A stretch of 64,000 bases of DNA from Bacillota bacterium (GCA_023439045.1 JAEXOY010000021.1:124001-188000); one strand, 5' to 3'; counted from the first letter of the stretch, positions 8,556 to 17,174 are shown. Notes: generated from the sequence alone by a model not told the origin. Translations and numbers: made by a program.

Positions 8556-9611
8556 TTATTGCTGGGGTACATATTGCTCAATTTTTGCATCATCAAAGCT
8601 TCCCATTTGTGTATAAGCTGCAATGGCAGCATCCATAAGCTGAAATGCGAGCGCCGCACCTGTTCCTTCACCAAGTCTCATATTTAGGTTGAGCATTGGC
8701 TCCATATCCAGTACCTTCATTATTGCGGCGCTACCAGGTTCGGCAGAACCGTGCGAAGGGAAAATAAAATCCTTAATCCCAGGGTGTAGCTTGACTGCTA
8801 CGAGGGCAGCTGCCGCAGAAATGAACCCGTCAATTAGTATTGGGAGACGGTAAACTGCAGCCCCGATGAAGCACCCTACAAGCCCGGCTATATCAAAGCC
8901 TCCAACCTTGGATAAAACATCAATGGGGTCTTGAACGTCAGGGTTATTTATATCAATACACTTTTGTATAACTAAAATTTTATTTTTAAATGCAGCATCG
9001 GATAATCCTGAGCCACGTCCCACCATTACCTCTAAAGGCATTTTAGAAAGAACTGTCGACACTGCACTGCTGGTAGTGGTATTTCCAATACCCATTTCGC
9101 CGGTGCCCAGTAGCGCTATGCCACTTTGCTTTAGCTGCTCTACAAGATTAATTCCTATAAGGATACCCTCGATAGCTTCGTCACGTGTCATTGCAGGACC
9201 TTTTGCAATATTCCAGGTGCCGCGGCGTATTTTTCTATTTAAAATAGTATCATAAGGGATATCGGCGTCCACTCCAATATCTACTATTACTATCTCTGAA
9301 TTTGCTAACTTTGAAAAAACATTTATTCCTGTAATGCCTGCTGTAAAATTGCAGGTTACCGATGCAGTGACACTCTTTGGGCAGGAACTCACGCCCTCAT
9401 CGACCACCCCATTATCAGCACACATTATAATGGTTGCCTTTTTATCAATACATGGGTTGGGTGAACATAAAATCCCTGATAAACGTATCACTATATCTTC
9501 TAGTTTTCCTAAGCTACCTAGTGGTTTTGTAAGGCTGTCAAGGCGCCTTTTTGCTGCACTCATTGCATATGAATCCAGAGGTTTTATCTTGCTGAGATAT
9601 TCACCAAGCAT
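8556..9611 (-). CDS. cobT: Nicotinate-nucleotide-dimethylbenzimidazole phosphoribosyltransferase
   Basis: The 351-residue enzyme activates the lower-ligand base, usually dimethylbenzimidazole, to its alpha-ribotide for cobamide assembly. Motifs are LTKPLGSLGKLE near residue 28, ADNGVVDEGVSSCP, GEMGIGNTTTSSA, FPSHGSAEPGS and LGEGTGAALAF, whose Glu matches the catalytic base. I start it at 9611, where AAAGGA is 11 nt upstream. A longer frame to 9656 would overlap the DUF1638 gene by 41 bp, and 351 residues is the usual size. It lies 4 bp after the DUF1638 stop and 30 bp before the RACo gene, so lower-ligand activation is wired into a corrinoid-methyltransferase operon instead of sitting with cobU and cobS. 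Confidence 0.95.
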   Translation of the reverse strand: MLGEYLSKIKPLDSYAMSAAKRRLDSLTKPLGSLGKLEDIVIRLSGILCSPNPCIDKKATIIMCADNGVVDEGVSSCPKSVTASVTCNFTAGITGINVFSKLANSEIVIVDIGVDADIPYDTILNRKIRRGTWNIAKGPAMTRDEAIEGILIGINLVEQLKQSGIALLGTGEMGIGNTTTSSAVSTVLSKMPLEVMVGRGSGLSDAAFKNKILVIQKCIDINNPDVQDPIDVLSKVGGFDIAGLVGCFIGAAVYRLPILIDGFISAAAALVAVKLHPGIKDFIFPSHGSAEPGSAAIMKVLDMEPMLNLNMRLGEGTGAALAFQLMDAAIAAYTQMGSFDDAKIEQYVPQQ

Positions 9612-9615
9612 ATCC

Positions 9616-10371
9616 TTACACATCCTTTCTATTAAGGCAAATAATACTTTCATCATATGAAGGTGCGATTTCTTCTGTTGGTGGAACTATAAGCACCTCA
9701 TTATCATTAAATATACCATTCAACATATTGTTAAGCAAACTGTCATTTCCTTCAAATTCTACATAGTTCCATTTCAAGAAAGCAGCTGAGTCCATTGTAA
9801 ACTGTCTAAAGTAATCAATATTTGGTGTTGTACTCCAATATATAAAGCCTGCATTTTTATATTCCTTTAGCCAGCCTTGTTCCATCTCCATCAAAAACTC
9901 GGCGTTCTCCTCACCATATCTTTTGGTATAATCCTCTAACAACACCTGATACTTCAGCTCACTTGGTTGCCAGGCTCGCTCAATCCAGCCAGAGGAAAAC
10001 CAGTAGGTACCAGGGTTGTTTTTAAAGCTGTCTGAATAGGCTTCCTTAGAACCAAGGAATAGTGTTATACAGTCATGCGCTCTAGGCACTACTAAAGGTA
10101 CTTTGGAGCTTTTAAGCCCTATAATTCCATTGGAGCATAGCCCATATCCGAGAATAATATAATCATACGTAGGGTTAGTATTATAATAATTATATGGGAA
10201 TTCGCCGTTAGCTTTGTCTATTTCCTGCTGGACCATTTCCCGTAGTTTGTCAGGAGTATTATGCAAGCCCTGATTTAGAAAGGTCACATCCACATAGCAC
10301 TTAGACTGACTAGCAATATAACTTACTTCTCTATTCATTACATCACATGCTATTACTTTAAGCTTCAGCAT
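9616..10371 (-). CDS. DUF1638 family protein
   Basis: This 251-residue protein has unknown biochemical function. It starts with LKVIACDVMNREVSYIA, has YDYIILGYGLCSNGIIGL around residues 70-87, and VPRAHDCITLFLGSKEAY after that, all typical of DUF1638. A Cys/His-containing core (CDV, GLCSNG, RAHDC) suggests metal binding, but this is only inference. Members are often encoded beside corrinoid methyltransferase genes, as here, where it opens the run DUF1638-cobT-RACo-DUF2148. The ribosome site is GGGGG, 7 nt before the ATG. A palindrome-like sequence lies upstream at 10420-10434. Confidence 0.85.
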   Translation of the reverse strand: MLKLKVIACDVMNREVSYIASQSKCYVDVTFLNQGLHNTPDKLREMVQQEIDKANGEFPYNYYNTNPTYDYIILGYGLCSNGIIGLKSSKVPLVVPRAHDCITLFLGSKEAYSDSFKNNPGTYWFSSGWIERAWQPSELKYQVLLEDYTKRYGEENAEFLMEMEQGWLKEYKNAGFIYWSTTPNIDYFRQFTMDSAAFLKWNYVEFEGNDSLLNNMLNGIFNDNEVLIVPPTEEIAPSYDESIICLNRKDV

Positions 10372-10419
10372 TGTTGCCCCCTTGAATTACCTGCATTGTT
10401 TAGAATACATACAAAATAT

Positions 10420-10463
10420 TGAAACCGGTTCAAATTATTAGCCGTTACAACGTATTAAAGCCG
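10420..10463. promoter_or_regulatory. Candidate operator region before the DUF1638-cobT-RACo run
   Basis: The 114-bp gap holds a near-palindrome TTGAAACCGGTTCAA with a CCGG centre at 10420-10434, and two AGCCG elements 19 bp apart (10440 and 10459). Spacing of about two helix turns would suit an AraC-type regulator such as the adjacent PocR/AraC protein. This is a suggestion from layout only. Confidence 0.35.
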
Positions 10464-10485
10464 ATAAGGTATTTTTGCAGGAGAA

Positions 10486-11784
10486 TTACCCCTGACCCCG
10501 TGTAGCCCTAAACTTTCCGGGGGTGATACCTACCTCTTTCTTGAATACCTTGGTAAAGTAGCTCTGATCATCAAAGCCTACCAGTGTAGATACATCAGTC
10601 AAAGGAATTGACTTATCCATAAGCAGGCTTTTGCTGAAATTAATGCGCACTTTATTTACATAAGAGACAAAAGTGCAGTTCATTTCATTTTTAAAAATCT
10701 TACTGAAATAGGAGGGGTTCAAATATACATGCTTTGCAACATCCTCCAGTGTTATTTGTTCGATATAATTTCTTTTTATATAGTCAACTGCCTTGTATAT
10801 AGTGTCCTTATGCCTAACATCGGCTAGATTAAATACGCAGTCAGTAAATCTTGACATTATTCTTGAAAGCCAATGGGTTAAATCCTCTACACTGTTGTAG
10901 GAATATATCTGCGATAGATATTTATAATTTAAACCGAAAATCTCTTCTACGTTTGCGCCACCCTCAACTGCAGCGCGAGAAAGCAGTACTATTAACTCGA
11001 GGATTCTAGCACGTATTACTTCAAAGTCATTACCAGATGAGAAAAAAACGTATCCCAATATTTCATTGAGGATTTTTTGTGATTCGTGCTTGTCTCCTAG
11101 TGCAATCTTAGAAAGGAGGTATTTTTCCTTCTCAAAGGGGTAAGCTGAGAAAGATTTTTCCTTGGTATCCAGTGTTTTTATATAATGAATCCATTCTGAA
11201 ATATTGGATTGTAGTTGCTCAGATTGCATCTTTTGTTCTTGTCTAGAAATAACCTCATCAGAAATATTCTGGGCCATAATTAATAACAGCTCAGCCAGAT
11301 TATTAACAGCATCGGGCTGAATTATAGGTACTTCACCAATGTGTTCTCGAAGATGAACAATATCAGCCTCACTAAGCCCATTGCTTCTGATAATATCCTC
11401 CAACATAAATTCATCTGGGTCCACCATTAACACAGGGCCACCAATTAACGCCCCACAAAATCTTTCACTAATTGTTATGGGAGAAGCCCAATGAACAAAT
11501 CCCATGGGGCAGAAGAAAATATATTTTCCGCCAAAGCGCTCTGCTTGATAGCTACCATATAGGTGTACGCTGGAACATTTAAGAGGGGTTGAGCAACTCA
11601 ATTGTTGAAGGTACTGGCATAGATTACACATACTTGGGTGTCTATCGGATGCTTCATCCAGCTTGTTCCCGTTTGCATCAATAACAAAGCAGTCAACACC
11701 GGTAGCATGACTAAAAATCTTGGTACTCTTGTGAGCCTTTTGAATATCAAAATTTATATCAAAAGAGTCTTTTTGATTTGCCAC
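10486..11784 (-). CDS. PocR-domain AraC family transcriptional regulator
   Basis: The 432-residue protein has an N-terminal PocR sensory domain (about residues 10-175) with its cysteine set CNLCQYLQQLSCSTPLKC and FFCPMGFVHWASPI. A helical middle follows, then a C-terminal AraC double helix-turn-helix (about residues 330-430) with YLNPSYFSKIFKNEM and VGFDDQSYFTKVFKKEVG. PocR domains are thought to sense small organic substrates. Its position between the corrinoid protein and the rest of the locus makes it the likely regulator of both. The start is GTG at 11784 with GGGGG about 8 nt upstream. The ligand cannot be told from sequence. Confidence 0.9.
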   Translation of the reverse strand: MANQKDSFDINFDIQKAHKSTKIFSHATGVDCFVIDANGNKLDEASDRHPSMCNLCQYLQQLSCSTPLKCSSVHLYGSYQAERFGGKYIFFCPMGFVHWASPITISERFCGALIGGPVLMVDPDEFMLEDIIRSNGLSEADIVHLREHIGEVPIIQPDAVNNLAELLLIMAQNISDEVISRQEQKMQSEQLQSNISEWIHYIKTLDTKEKSFSAYPFEKEKYLLSKIALGDKHESQKILNEILGYVFFSSGNDFEVIRARILELIVLLSRAAVEGGANVEEIFGLNYKYLSQIYSYNSVEDLTHWLSRIMSRFTDCVFNLADVRHKDTIYKAVDYIKRNYIEQITLEDVAKHVYLNPSYFSKIFKNEMNCTFVSYVNKVRINFSKSLLMDKSIPLTDVSTLVGFDDQSYFTKVFKKEVGITPGKFRATRGQG

Positions 11785-11877
11785 ACCCGTTACCCCCTCT
11801 TTGTTATATCTTATCTTTATTTTACAATAAAAAATACCACAAGCAAAAGCAAAGTTTTTCCTCTAAAATAGCATAAT

Positions 11878-11911
11878 TAAAGGACCCCAATGATTGGAGG
11901 GGTCCTTTTAA
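11878..11911 (-). terminator. Terminator after the corrinoid protein gene
   Basis: A hairpin with arms AAAGGACCCC and GGGGTCCTTTT lies 12 bp past the leftward stop at 11923, with a T/A-rich tail on either side. It separates the corrinoid protein transcript from the PocR regulator gene. Confidence 0.8.
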
Positions 11912-11922
11912 TGAAATAATGA

Positions 11923-12558
11923 TTATTTTGCACAAACCTTGGCAGCTTCATCAGCAGCAGATGCAGCATCTGCTGTATAGATATCAGCAGCTACCTTATC
12001 ACAGAAGCTCTGTGTTACAGGCGCACCGCCAATCATTATTGTAATCTTATCTCTAATGCCTGCTTCGGTAGCAGTTTTAACAACCGCTTCGATTTCACCC
12101 ATTGTAGTAGTAAGCAGTGCTGAACATGCAATTATCTGAGCATTTTCAGCGATAGCAGTCTGAACAAACTTTTCGGCACTTACATCAACTCCAAGGTCAA
12201 TTACTTCAAGTCCTTTACCTTCCATCATCATTCTAACAAGGTTTTTTCCTATATCATGTAAGTCGCCTGAAACAGTTCCAAGTACAACCTTACCTGCTGA
12301 AGTAACCCCGCTTGAAGCAAGGAGTGGTTTAAGAATTTCTGTACCTGCAGTCATAGCTCTAGCTGCAATAAGCACGTCAGGAACATATATTTCATCCTTC
12401 TTAAACTTATCACCTATAATGCCCATTCCATCTAGCAATCCTTCTTTGAGGATAGATTCAGGACTTAATCCTTCGTCAATAGCTTTCTGAACTAGTTCTT
12501 TAACTATTTTAGCTTTACCTATTTGCAGATTTTGAGAAATCTCATTTAATATACTCAT
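11923..12558 (-). CDS. Corrinoid (cobalamin-binding) methyltransferase protein
   Basis: The 211-residue protein has a helical B12-binding-2 cap (about residues 1-85) and a Rossmann-like B12-binding domain with GTVSGDLHDIGKNLV. His101 in the DxHxxG motif is the lower axial cobalt ligand. A later GGAPVTQSF segment completes the fold. Such proteins accept a methyl group from a substrate-specific methyltransferase (MtxB) and pass it to an acceptor methyltransferase (MtaA or a folate type). No MttB- or MtgB-like gene is adjacent, which is unusual because it is normally next door. GGAGG lies 7 nt before the ATG. It has its own terminator and probably its own promoter in the divergent 12559-12818 region. 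Confidence 0.93.
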   Translation of the reverse strand: MSILNEISQNLQIGKAKIVKELVQKAIDEGLSPESILKEGLLDGMGIIGDKFKKDEIYVPDVLIAARAMTAGTEILKPLLASSGVTSAGKVVLGTVSGDLHDIGKNLVRMMMEGKGLEVIDLGVDVSAEKFVQTAIAENAQIIACSALLTTTMGEIEAVVKTATEAGIRDKITIMIGGAPVTQSFCDKVAADIYTADAASAADEAAKVCAK

Positions 12559-12732
12559 TATGTACCTCCAAGGTTTAATTGTTCGTAGCTTTTATTCTCA
12601 TTTTAATATAAGAAGAGTATTTTGTATTGCAAATATTTTATTTTTTTTGTAATATTTAATGTTTTATTTTATCAAAATTACGAACACTAATAATAAATAC
12701 ATCCATTTTATGAAAATTTTTTACATACTGTG

Positions 12733-12786
12733 TTAACACAAATCTAACATTTTGTTAATGATACTCTAAAAAACCTTTAATAAAAT
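12733..12786 (+). promoter_or_regulatory. Pho box (three 6-bp direct repeats at 11-bp spacing) and pst promoter
   Basis: TTAACA (12733), CTAACA (12744) and TTAATG (12755) start exactly 11 bp apart, each separated by 5 bp. This is the arrangement bound by PhoP response regulators in Firmicutes. A TAAAAT hexamer at 12781-12786 lies 20 bp past the last repeat and fits a -10 box. pstS begins at 12819 with GGAGGG. Confidence 0.75.
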
Positions 12787-12818
12787 GCAATTATAGATAC
12801 AATTACACGGAGGGAATA

Positions 12819-13700
12819 ATGACTAAGGCTTTATTTTATAGAATATTAACTGTTGTGGCTTTTTTATTAACATTTGCAATAGGAATAACAGGCTGTACTT
12901 CAAGCACAACCGGTAATAATGAAACCAGTACTAGCAATACAGGCGATATGCCTGGCAGTAATGTCTCTGTAATTGGTTCTACATCAGTAGGGCCTCTCAT
13001 GCAGCAGCTGGCCGACGAGTTTTCTGATAAAAATCCTAATATTTTGGTTGACGTTCAGCAGGTTGGGTCCTCCCAAGGCATTAAGGCTGCTATAGATGGA
13101 ACAGCCCAAATTGGTATGTCATCACGTGACTTGAAGGATTCTGAGAAGGGTACACTAACAGAGCATGTTATGGCCCTTGATGGTATAGCAATAGTAACCA
13201 ATCCGTCAAACCCAGTAAAAGATTTTACTATGGAGCAAGTCCAGAAGATTTTTAAAGGTGAGATTACAAACTGGAAGGAAGTAGGAGGGCCTGACAGTCC
13301 TATTATCGTTATGTCAAGAGAGGACGGCGCTGGTACCAGAGCCGCTTTCGAAGAGATGCTCGATCTACAAATAAAGAATGATGATAGGGTTAAGAGTTTG
13401 GTGACCAAAAAGGCATTAATTTTCGATAGCTCGGGTGCCATAAAGACAAATGTAGCCAGCAAGCATAATGCAATTGGCTATATTTCACTGGCAGCAGTTG
13501 ATGATACAGTAGTAAGTATATCCATTGATGGTGTTGAGTGCACTCCTGAAACTATTAGGGATAAATCATATCCTCTCGGAAGGTCATTTATATTAGTAAC
13601 AAAAGGTAAGATTACTGGAAACGCACAGAAATTCTTAGACTATGTTATGAGCGATGAGGCTCAAGAAATAATTTCAGAAGACTATATATCAGCGAAGTAA
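12819..13700 (+). CDS. pstS: Phosphate ABC transporter substrate-binding lipoprotein
   Basis: The 293-residue lipoprotein binds phosphate outside the membrane and delivers it to PstC/PstA. A lipobox IGITGC ends at Cys26, followed by a Ser/Thr/Asn linker. The mature part starts VIGSTSVGPLMQQLADEF and has SREDGAGTRAAFEEM, the family phosphate-binding segment, plus a C-terminal FLDYVMSDEAQEII. GGAGGG lies 5-6 nt before the ATG. It is the first gene of pstS-pstC-pstA behind a Pho box, so phosphate-starvation induction is expected. Confidence 0.95.
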   Translation: MTKALFYRILTVVAFLLTFAIGITGCTSSTTGNNETSTSNTGDMPGSNVSVIGSTSVGPLMQQLADEFSDKNPNILVDVQQVGSSQGIKAAIDGTAQIGMSSRDLKDSEKGTLTEHVMALDGIAIVTNPSNPVKDFTMEQVQKIFKGEITNWKEVGGPDSPIIVMSREDGAGTRAAFEEMLDLQIKNDDRVKSLVTKKALIFDSSGAIKTNVASKHNAIGYISLAAVDDTVVSISIDGVECTPETIRDKSYPLGRSFILVTKGKITGNAQKFLDYVMSDEAQEIISEDYISAK

Positions 13701-13722
13701 AGCACAAGCGAAGTAAAGCGCA
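13691..13722. repeat. Two 16-bp tandem units across the pstS stop codon
   Basis: AGCGAAGTAAAGCACA is followed directly by AGCGAAGTAAAGCGCA. The TAA in the first unit is the pstS stop. Confidence 0.85.
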
Positions 13723-13795
13723 TTTGTTGGGTGATCTGGTTTTCGCATATGATGTGCATACCAAACAGATATTATAGAAAGGAATTAGGCAAACT

Positions 13796-14677
13796 ATGAA
13801 ATTAATCTCCAAACCCAAGTATATTGGTGAAAAAGTAATAGAAATGGTTCTTCTCATTTCGGCAGTTATTTCAATTTTATCATTGGTAATAATAGCGGTA
13901 TATATATTTGCAAAAGGCGCTCCTGCATTCTTTGAAGTAGGTATTCCCAAATTTATATTCGGAAGCAATTGGGAACCATTAAATAAGGACTTCGGTATTG
14001 CACCTATGATAGTAGCATCCATCCTGGCTACCTTAGGTTCACTCATTATAGGTACTTTCATAGGTATACTTACAGCAGTATTTTTGGCTGAGCTAGCACC
14101 AAAGTGGATGGTAAGGATAGTTAGGCCTGCTATACAGCTTCTTGCAGGTATTCCCTCAGTAGTTTTTGGTTTTTTTGGAGTTGTAGTGGTGGTACCTATG
14201 ATTATAAAGTATCTTGATCCCGGCGGGGCAGGAAACAGCTTATTAGCAGTGATTATTATTTTATCTATAATGATTCTTCCAACCATAGTAAGCATTTCAG
14301 AGACTGCTATAAATGCTGTGCCTGATTCATACAAGCAGGGTTCACTAGCTTTGGGTGCTACGCACATACAATCTATTTTCAAGGTCATACTCCCTGCTGC
14401 AAAGTCAGGGATATATGCATCTATAGCACTTGGAGCTGGTAGAGCGATAGGAGAGACGATGGCAGTTATACTCGTGGCAGGAAACTCAGCTCTATTCCCG
14501 CAAGCAATAACAGATAGTGTGAGAACGCTTACTGCAAACATAGCCATGGAGATGGGGTACGCATCAGGAATCCATCAAGATGCTCTCTTCGCAACAGGTG
14601 TTGTATTGTTCGTATTTATAATGATTTTAAATCTTATTATTAATGTCCTTCAAAGAGGCAGGAAGGAGAAAGCATAA
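13796..14677 (+). CDS. pstC: Phosphate ABC transporter permease PstC
   Basis: The 293-residue membrane protein has about six transmembrane helices and is one half of the phosphate channel. It shows the PstC features APMIVASILATLGSLIIG, IQLLAGIPSVVFGFFG and the EAA-like loop SYKQGSLALGATHIQSI, which contacts the ATPase. AAAGGAATTAGG lies before the ATG at 13796. It overlaps pstA by one base in an ATAATGA arrangement, so translation of the two is coupled. Confidence 0.95.
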   Translation: MKLISKPKYIGEKVIEMVLLISAVISILSLVIIAVYIFAKGAPAFFEVGIPKFIFGSNWEPLNKDFGIAPMIVASILATLGSLIIGTFIGILTAVFLAELAPKWMVRIVRPAIQLLAGIPSVVFGFFGVVVVVPMIIKYLDPGGAGNSLLAVIIILSIMILPTIVSISETAINAVPDSYKQGSLALGATHIQSIFKVILPAAKSGIYASIALGAGRAIGETMAVILVAGNSALFPQAITDSVRTLTANIAMEMGYASGIHQDALFATGVVLFVFIMILNLIINVLQRGRKEKA

Positions 14678-15531
14678 TGAGTAGCAATGTAAAGAGAGGC
14701 AAGATAAGGATTTCAGATATCATTGCAAAAACAATTATTTGGACAGCTGCCATAGTTGCAGTTGCGGCTCTTGCAGCTATTATTATATATATCCTGGCAA
14801 AGGGATTGCCCCACATAAGCTGGGAGTTTATTTCCACTCCGTATAAGGGAGAGCAAGAGGGAATACTTCCTATGATAATAACAACATTATATGTTATATT
14901 AGTTACCATAATTATTGCTACTCCAATAGGTATTTTTGCTGCCATCTATCTGACTCAGTACGCAAAGCAGGGGAGACTGCTGAATTTTATAAGGTTTGCC
15001 ACTGAAAGCCTCGCGGGGATTCCGTCGATAATATATGGTTTGTTTGGATTTTTGTTCTTTGTGAATATACTACAGCTCAAGTTTTCTATAATCGCAGGTG
15101 CATTGACACTCAGTATTATGGTACTACCTACTATAATCAGAACTACAGAGGAAGCTATAAAAACTGTACCTATCTCGTACAAGGAAGGTAGCCTGGCACT
15201 GGGTGCAACACTGTGGACTACCATATATAAAGTTATCCTTCCAACAGCAATACCAGGAATCATGACAGCAGTTATTTTAAGCATAGGCCGTATAGTCGGG
15301 GAAACTGCAGCAGTATATTTTACGGTAGGAATGGTCACAAGAATTCCGCATGCAGTATCAGATTCGGGTAGAACACTTGCAGTTCATCTTTATCTGCTTG
15401 CAAAAGAGGGTATTTCCTTTGATCAGTCATACGCGACAGCAAGCATTTTAATTATTATTGTCGCACTTATAAACCTATGCGCAACCTTAATTGCAGGAAA
15501 GCTAAAGAAAAAGGTAACGGGGAAAGCATAA
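14677..15531 (+). CDS. pstA: Phosphate ABC transporter permease PstA
   Basis: The 284-residue membrane protein pairs with PstC. It has about six helices, a long outer loop after the first helix, the motif ATESLAGIPSIIYGLFGFLF and the EAA-like loop SYKEGSLALGATLWTTI. The start codon shares one base with the pstC stop. Normally pstB (ATPase) and phoU come next, but here no gene follows on this strand: 15532-15833 holds only repeats and a terminator. The ATPase must be supplied from elsewhere in the genome. Confidence 0.95.
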   Translation: MSSNVKRGKIRISDIIAKTIIWTAAIVAVAALAAIIIYILAKGLPHISWEFISTPYKGEQEGILPMIITTLYVILVTIIIATPIGIFAAIYLTQYAKQGRLLNFIRFATESLAGIPSIIYGLFGFLFFVNILQLKFSIIAGALTLSIMVLPTIIRTTEEAIKTVPISYKEGSLALGATLWTTIYKVILPTAIPGIMTAVILSIGRIVGETAAVYFTVGMVTRIPHAVSDSGRTLAVHLYLLAKEGISFDQSYATASILIIIVALINLCATLIAGKLKKKVTGKA

Positions 15532-15558
15532 ACATAAAATAATGTTTAGAAGTCTACA

Positions 15559-15614
15559 GCAAATGTTATTGTAGTGTGTAGCTAAGGTAGAGGGTTATTT
15601 TAGTGTATAGCTAC
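15559..15614. repeat. 20-bp direct repeat after pstA
   Basis: GTTATTGTAGTGTGTAGCTA and GTTATTTTAGTGTATAGCTA lie about 30 bp apart, just before the terminator. Only two positions differ. Confidence 0.75.
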
Positions 15615-15620
15615 AGCAAA

Positions 15621-15656
15621 AGGGAATGTGCATATTTCTTATCACATTCCCTTCTT
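15621..15656. terminator. Hairpin terminator after pstA
   Basis: Arms AGGGAATGTG and CACATTCCCTT flank an AT-rich loop, followed by TTCTT. It ends the pst transcript. Confidence 0.75.
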
Positions 15657-15690
15657 AGTCTAGTTGTAATTTCTATATATGGGCCACACT

Positions 15691-15800
15691 GCAAGTAATT
15701 TGGGGCATAGTAAACAATTTGGAGCGCATAGCAAGCAATTAGAGAGCGCTTTGCCAGCAATTCAGGGCACGTTGCAAACAACATTACTAGCAATTACAGA
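15691..15800. repeat. Degenerate repeats of about 20 bp past the NSS transporter gene
   Basis: A motif like GCAAGCAATTNGGNGCATA recurs about five times with drift (15691, 15710, 15731, 15755 and 15790 approximately). With the terminator and the 20-bp repeat, these account for the whole gene-free stretch 15532-15833; I see no gene in it. Confidence 0.65.
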
Positions 15801-15833
15801 CAACAATTATTTACATAATAATTCTTAGCAATA

Positions 15834-17174
15834 CTACTCAAATAGAGAAGTTATAAATATGATTAATATGGCTACTGGTGCTACATATTTTATTATTACG
15901 GAATAAATGCCTCTTAGCTTAAAGGATAGTGTTCCTTTATTGGATATTTCGTCTGTAACATTTCTGATACCCCAAACATATCCCACAAACACACATAGCA
16001 GAAAGCCTCCAATTGGCATTAATAGCTTGTCAGTAATGAAGGTGCAAAAGTCAAAGAAACTCATATTGAAAATCAGCATGTGCTTAAGAGGTCCAAAAGA
16101 TAGTGAAGCAAACGCACCCACTACAAATATTAATACAGAAGGAAGTATAGTTGATGTGAAGCGGCTCCACCTAAATGTATCTATTAGATAGGATACGATG
16201 ACCTCCAGCAGAGATATAGCTGAAGTTATTGCAGCAAATAAAACTATTAAAAAGAACACAAGCCCCAATAGCCTGCCACCTACCATATGGTTGAACACCG
16301 CGGGCAGCGTTTGAAATATCAGGCCTGGTCCTGCCTGAGGCGCAAAGCCGAAGGAGAATACTGCTGGAAGTATAGTAAAGCCTGCTAGAACAGCAATTGC
16401 TGAATCTAATAGGGGTATAATAATACCGTCCTTTTGTATATTTGTTCCTTTACTTAGATAGCTTCCATAGGTTATTATTGCCCCCATTCCCAGGCTCAGG
16501 CTGAAGAATACCTGCCCCATAGCTGTGAGGAATATTCGCCCTAAATCCCCAAAGCTTTTGATATCATTGAAGTTTGGCACTATAAAAAATTTAACACCCT
16601 TAATTGCATTTGGAAGTGTTAGTGCTTTTATCATAACAATAATAATCAATATAATTAATGTAGGCAATAAAATTTTACTTATTTTTTCTATTCCGTTTGA
16701 TATTCCAGCCATTACTATTACAGCACTTGCAGCAATAAATCCAAATTGCCACAAAACAGGCTCGTATGTCTTTGCAACAAATATATTAAAGAAATCGCTG
16801 GGAGATGAAAGATTTGCACCAATAAAATAGCTGTATATATACTTTACTACCCAACCTCCTACAACACTATAGTAGGCTAAAATTACAAAAGCACATATTA
16901 TGCCTAGGGCACCAACAAATTCCCATTTTTTATTAATTTTTTTGTACGCCCCAACCGCATTTAGCTGAGTATGTCGTCCAAGTGCCATTTCGCTGATAAG
17001 TATTGGTACTCCAATAAATAGCATAAAGACGAGATATATTATTAAAAATAAGGCTCCTCCATTCATTCCAACTACGTAAGGGAATTTCCATAGATTACCC
17101 AATCCTATTGCGGCACTTGCGGCGGCCATAATAAACCCAAAGCTAGACGACCAGTGGTCACGTTTATTGTCCAA
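15834..17174 (-). CDS. Neurotransmitter:sodium symporter (NSS) family transporter
   Basis: The 446-residue protein has about eleven or twelve hydrophobic helices and the LeuT-type N-terminus WSSSFGFIMAAASAAIGLG, then NLWKFPYVVGMNGGALF, where unwound helix 1 binds sodium and substrate. Members import amino acids or related compounds with sodium. The bacterial length is normal. The start is TTG at 17174, with AGGAG about 10 nt upstream. It lies 56 bp after splB on the same strand and may be co-transcribed with it. The substrate cannot be assigned. Confidence 0.92.
   Translation of the reverse strand: MDNKRDHWSSSFGFIMAAASAAIGLGNLWKFPYVVGMNGGALFLIIYLVFMLFIGVPILISEMALGRHTQLNAVGAYKKINKKWEFVGALGIICAFVILAYYSVVGGWVVKYIYSYFIGANLSSPSDFFNIFVAKTYEPVLWQFGFIAASAVIVMAGISNGIEKISKILLPTLIILIIIVMIKALTLPNAIKGVKFFIVPNFNDIKSFGDLGRIFLTAMGQVFFSLSLGMGAIITYGSYLSKGTNIQKDGIIIPLLDSAIAVLAGFTILPAVFSFGFAPQAGPGLIFQTLPAVFNHMVGGRLLGLVFFLIVLFAAITSAISLLEVIVSYLIDTFRWSRFTSTILPSVLIFVVGAFASLSFGPLKHMLIFNMSFFDFCTFITDKLLMPIGGFLLCVFVGYVWGIRNVTDEISNKGTLSFKLRGIYSVIIKYVAPVAILIIFITSLFE

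Noticed and set aside
13645..14547. Long 300-codon leftward frame opposite pstC
   Set aside because: It is the shadow of pstC, which has clear family motifs; low-complexity hydrophobic reverse frames are common opposite membrane protein genes.
15611..15793. 60-codon leftward frame in the pstA-NSS spacer
   Set aside because: It crosses a terminator hairpin and degenerate repeats and has no ribosome site.
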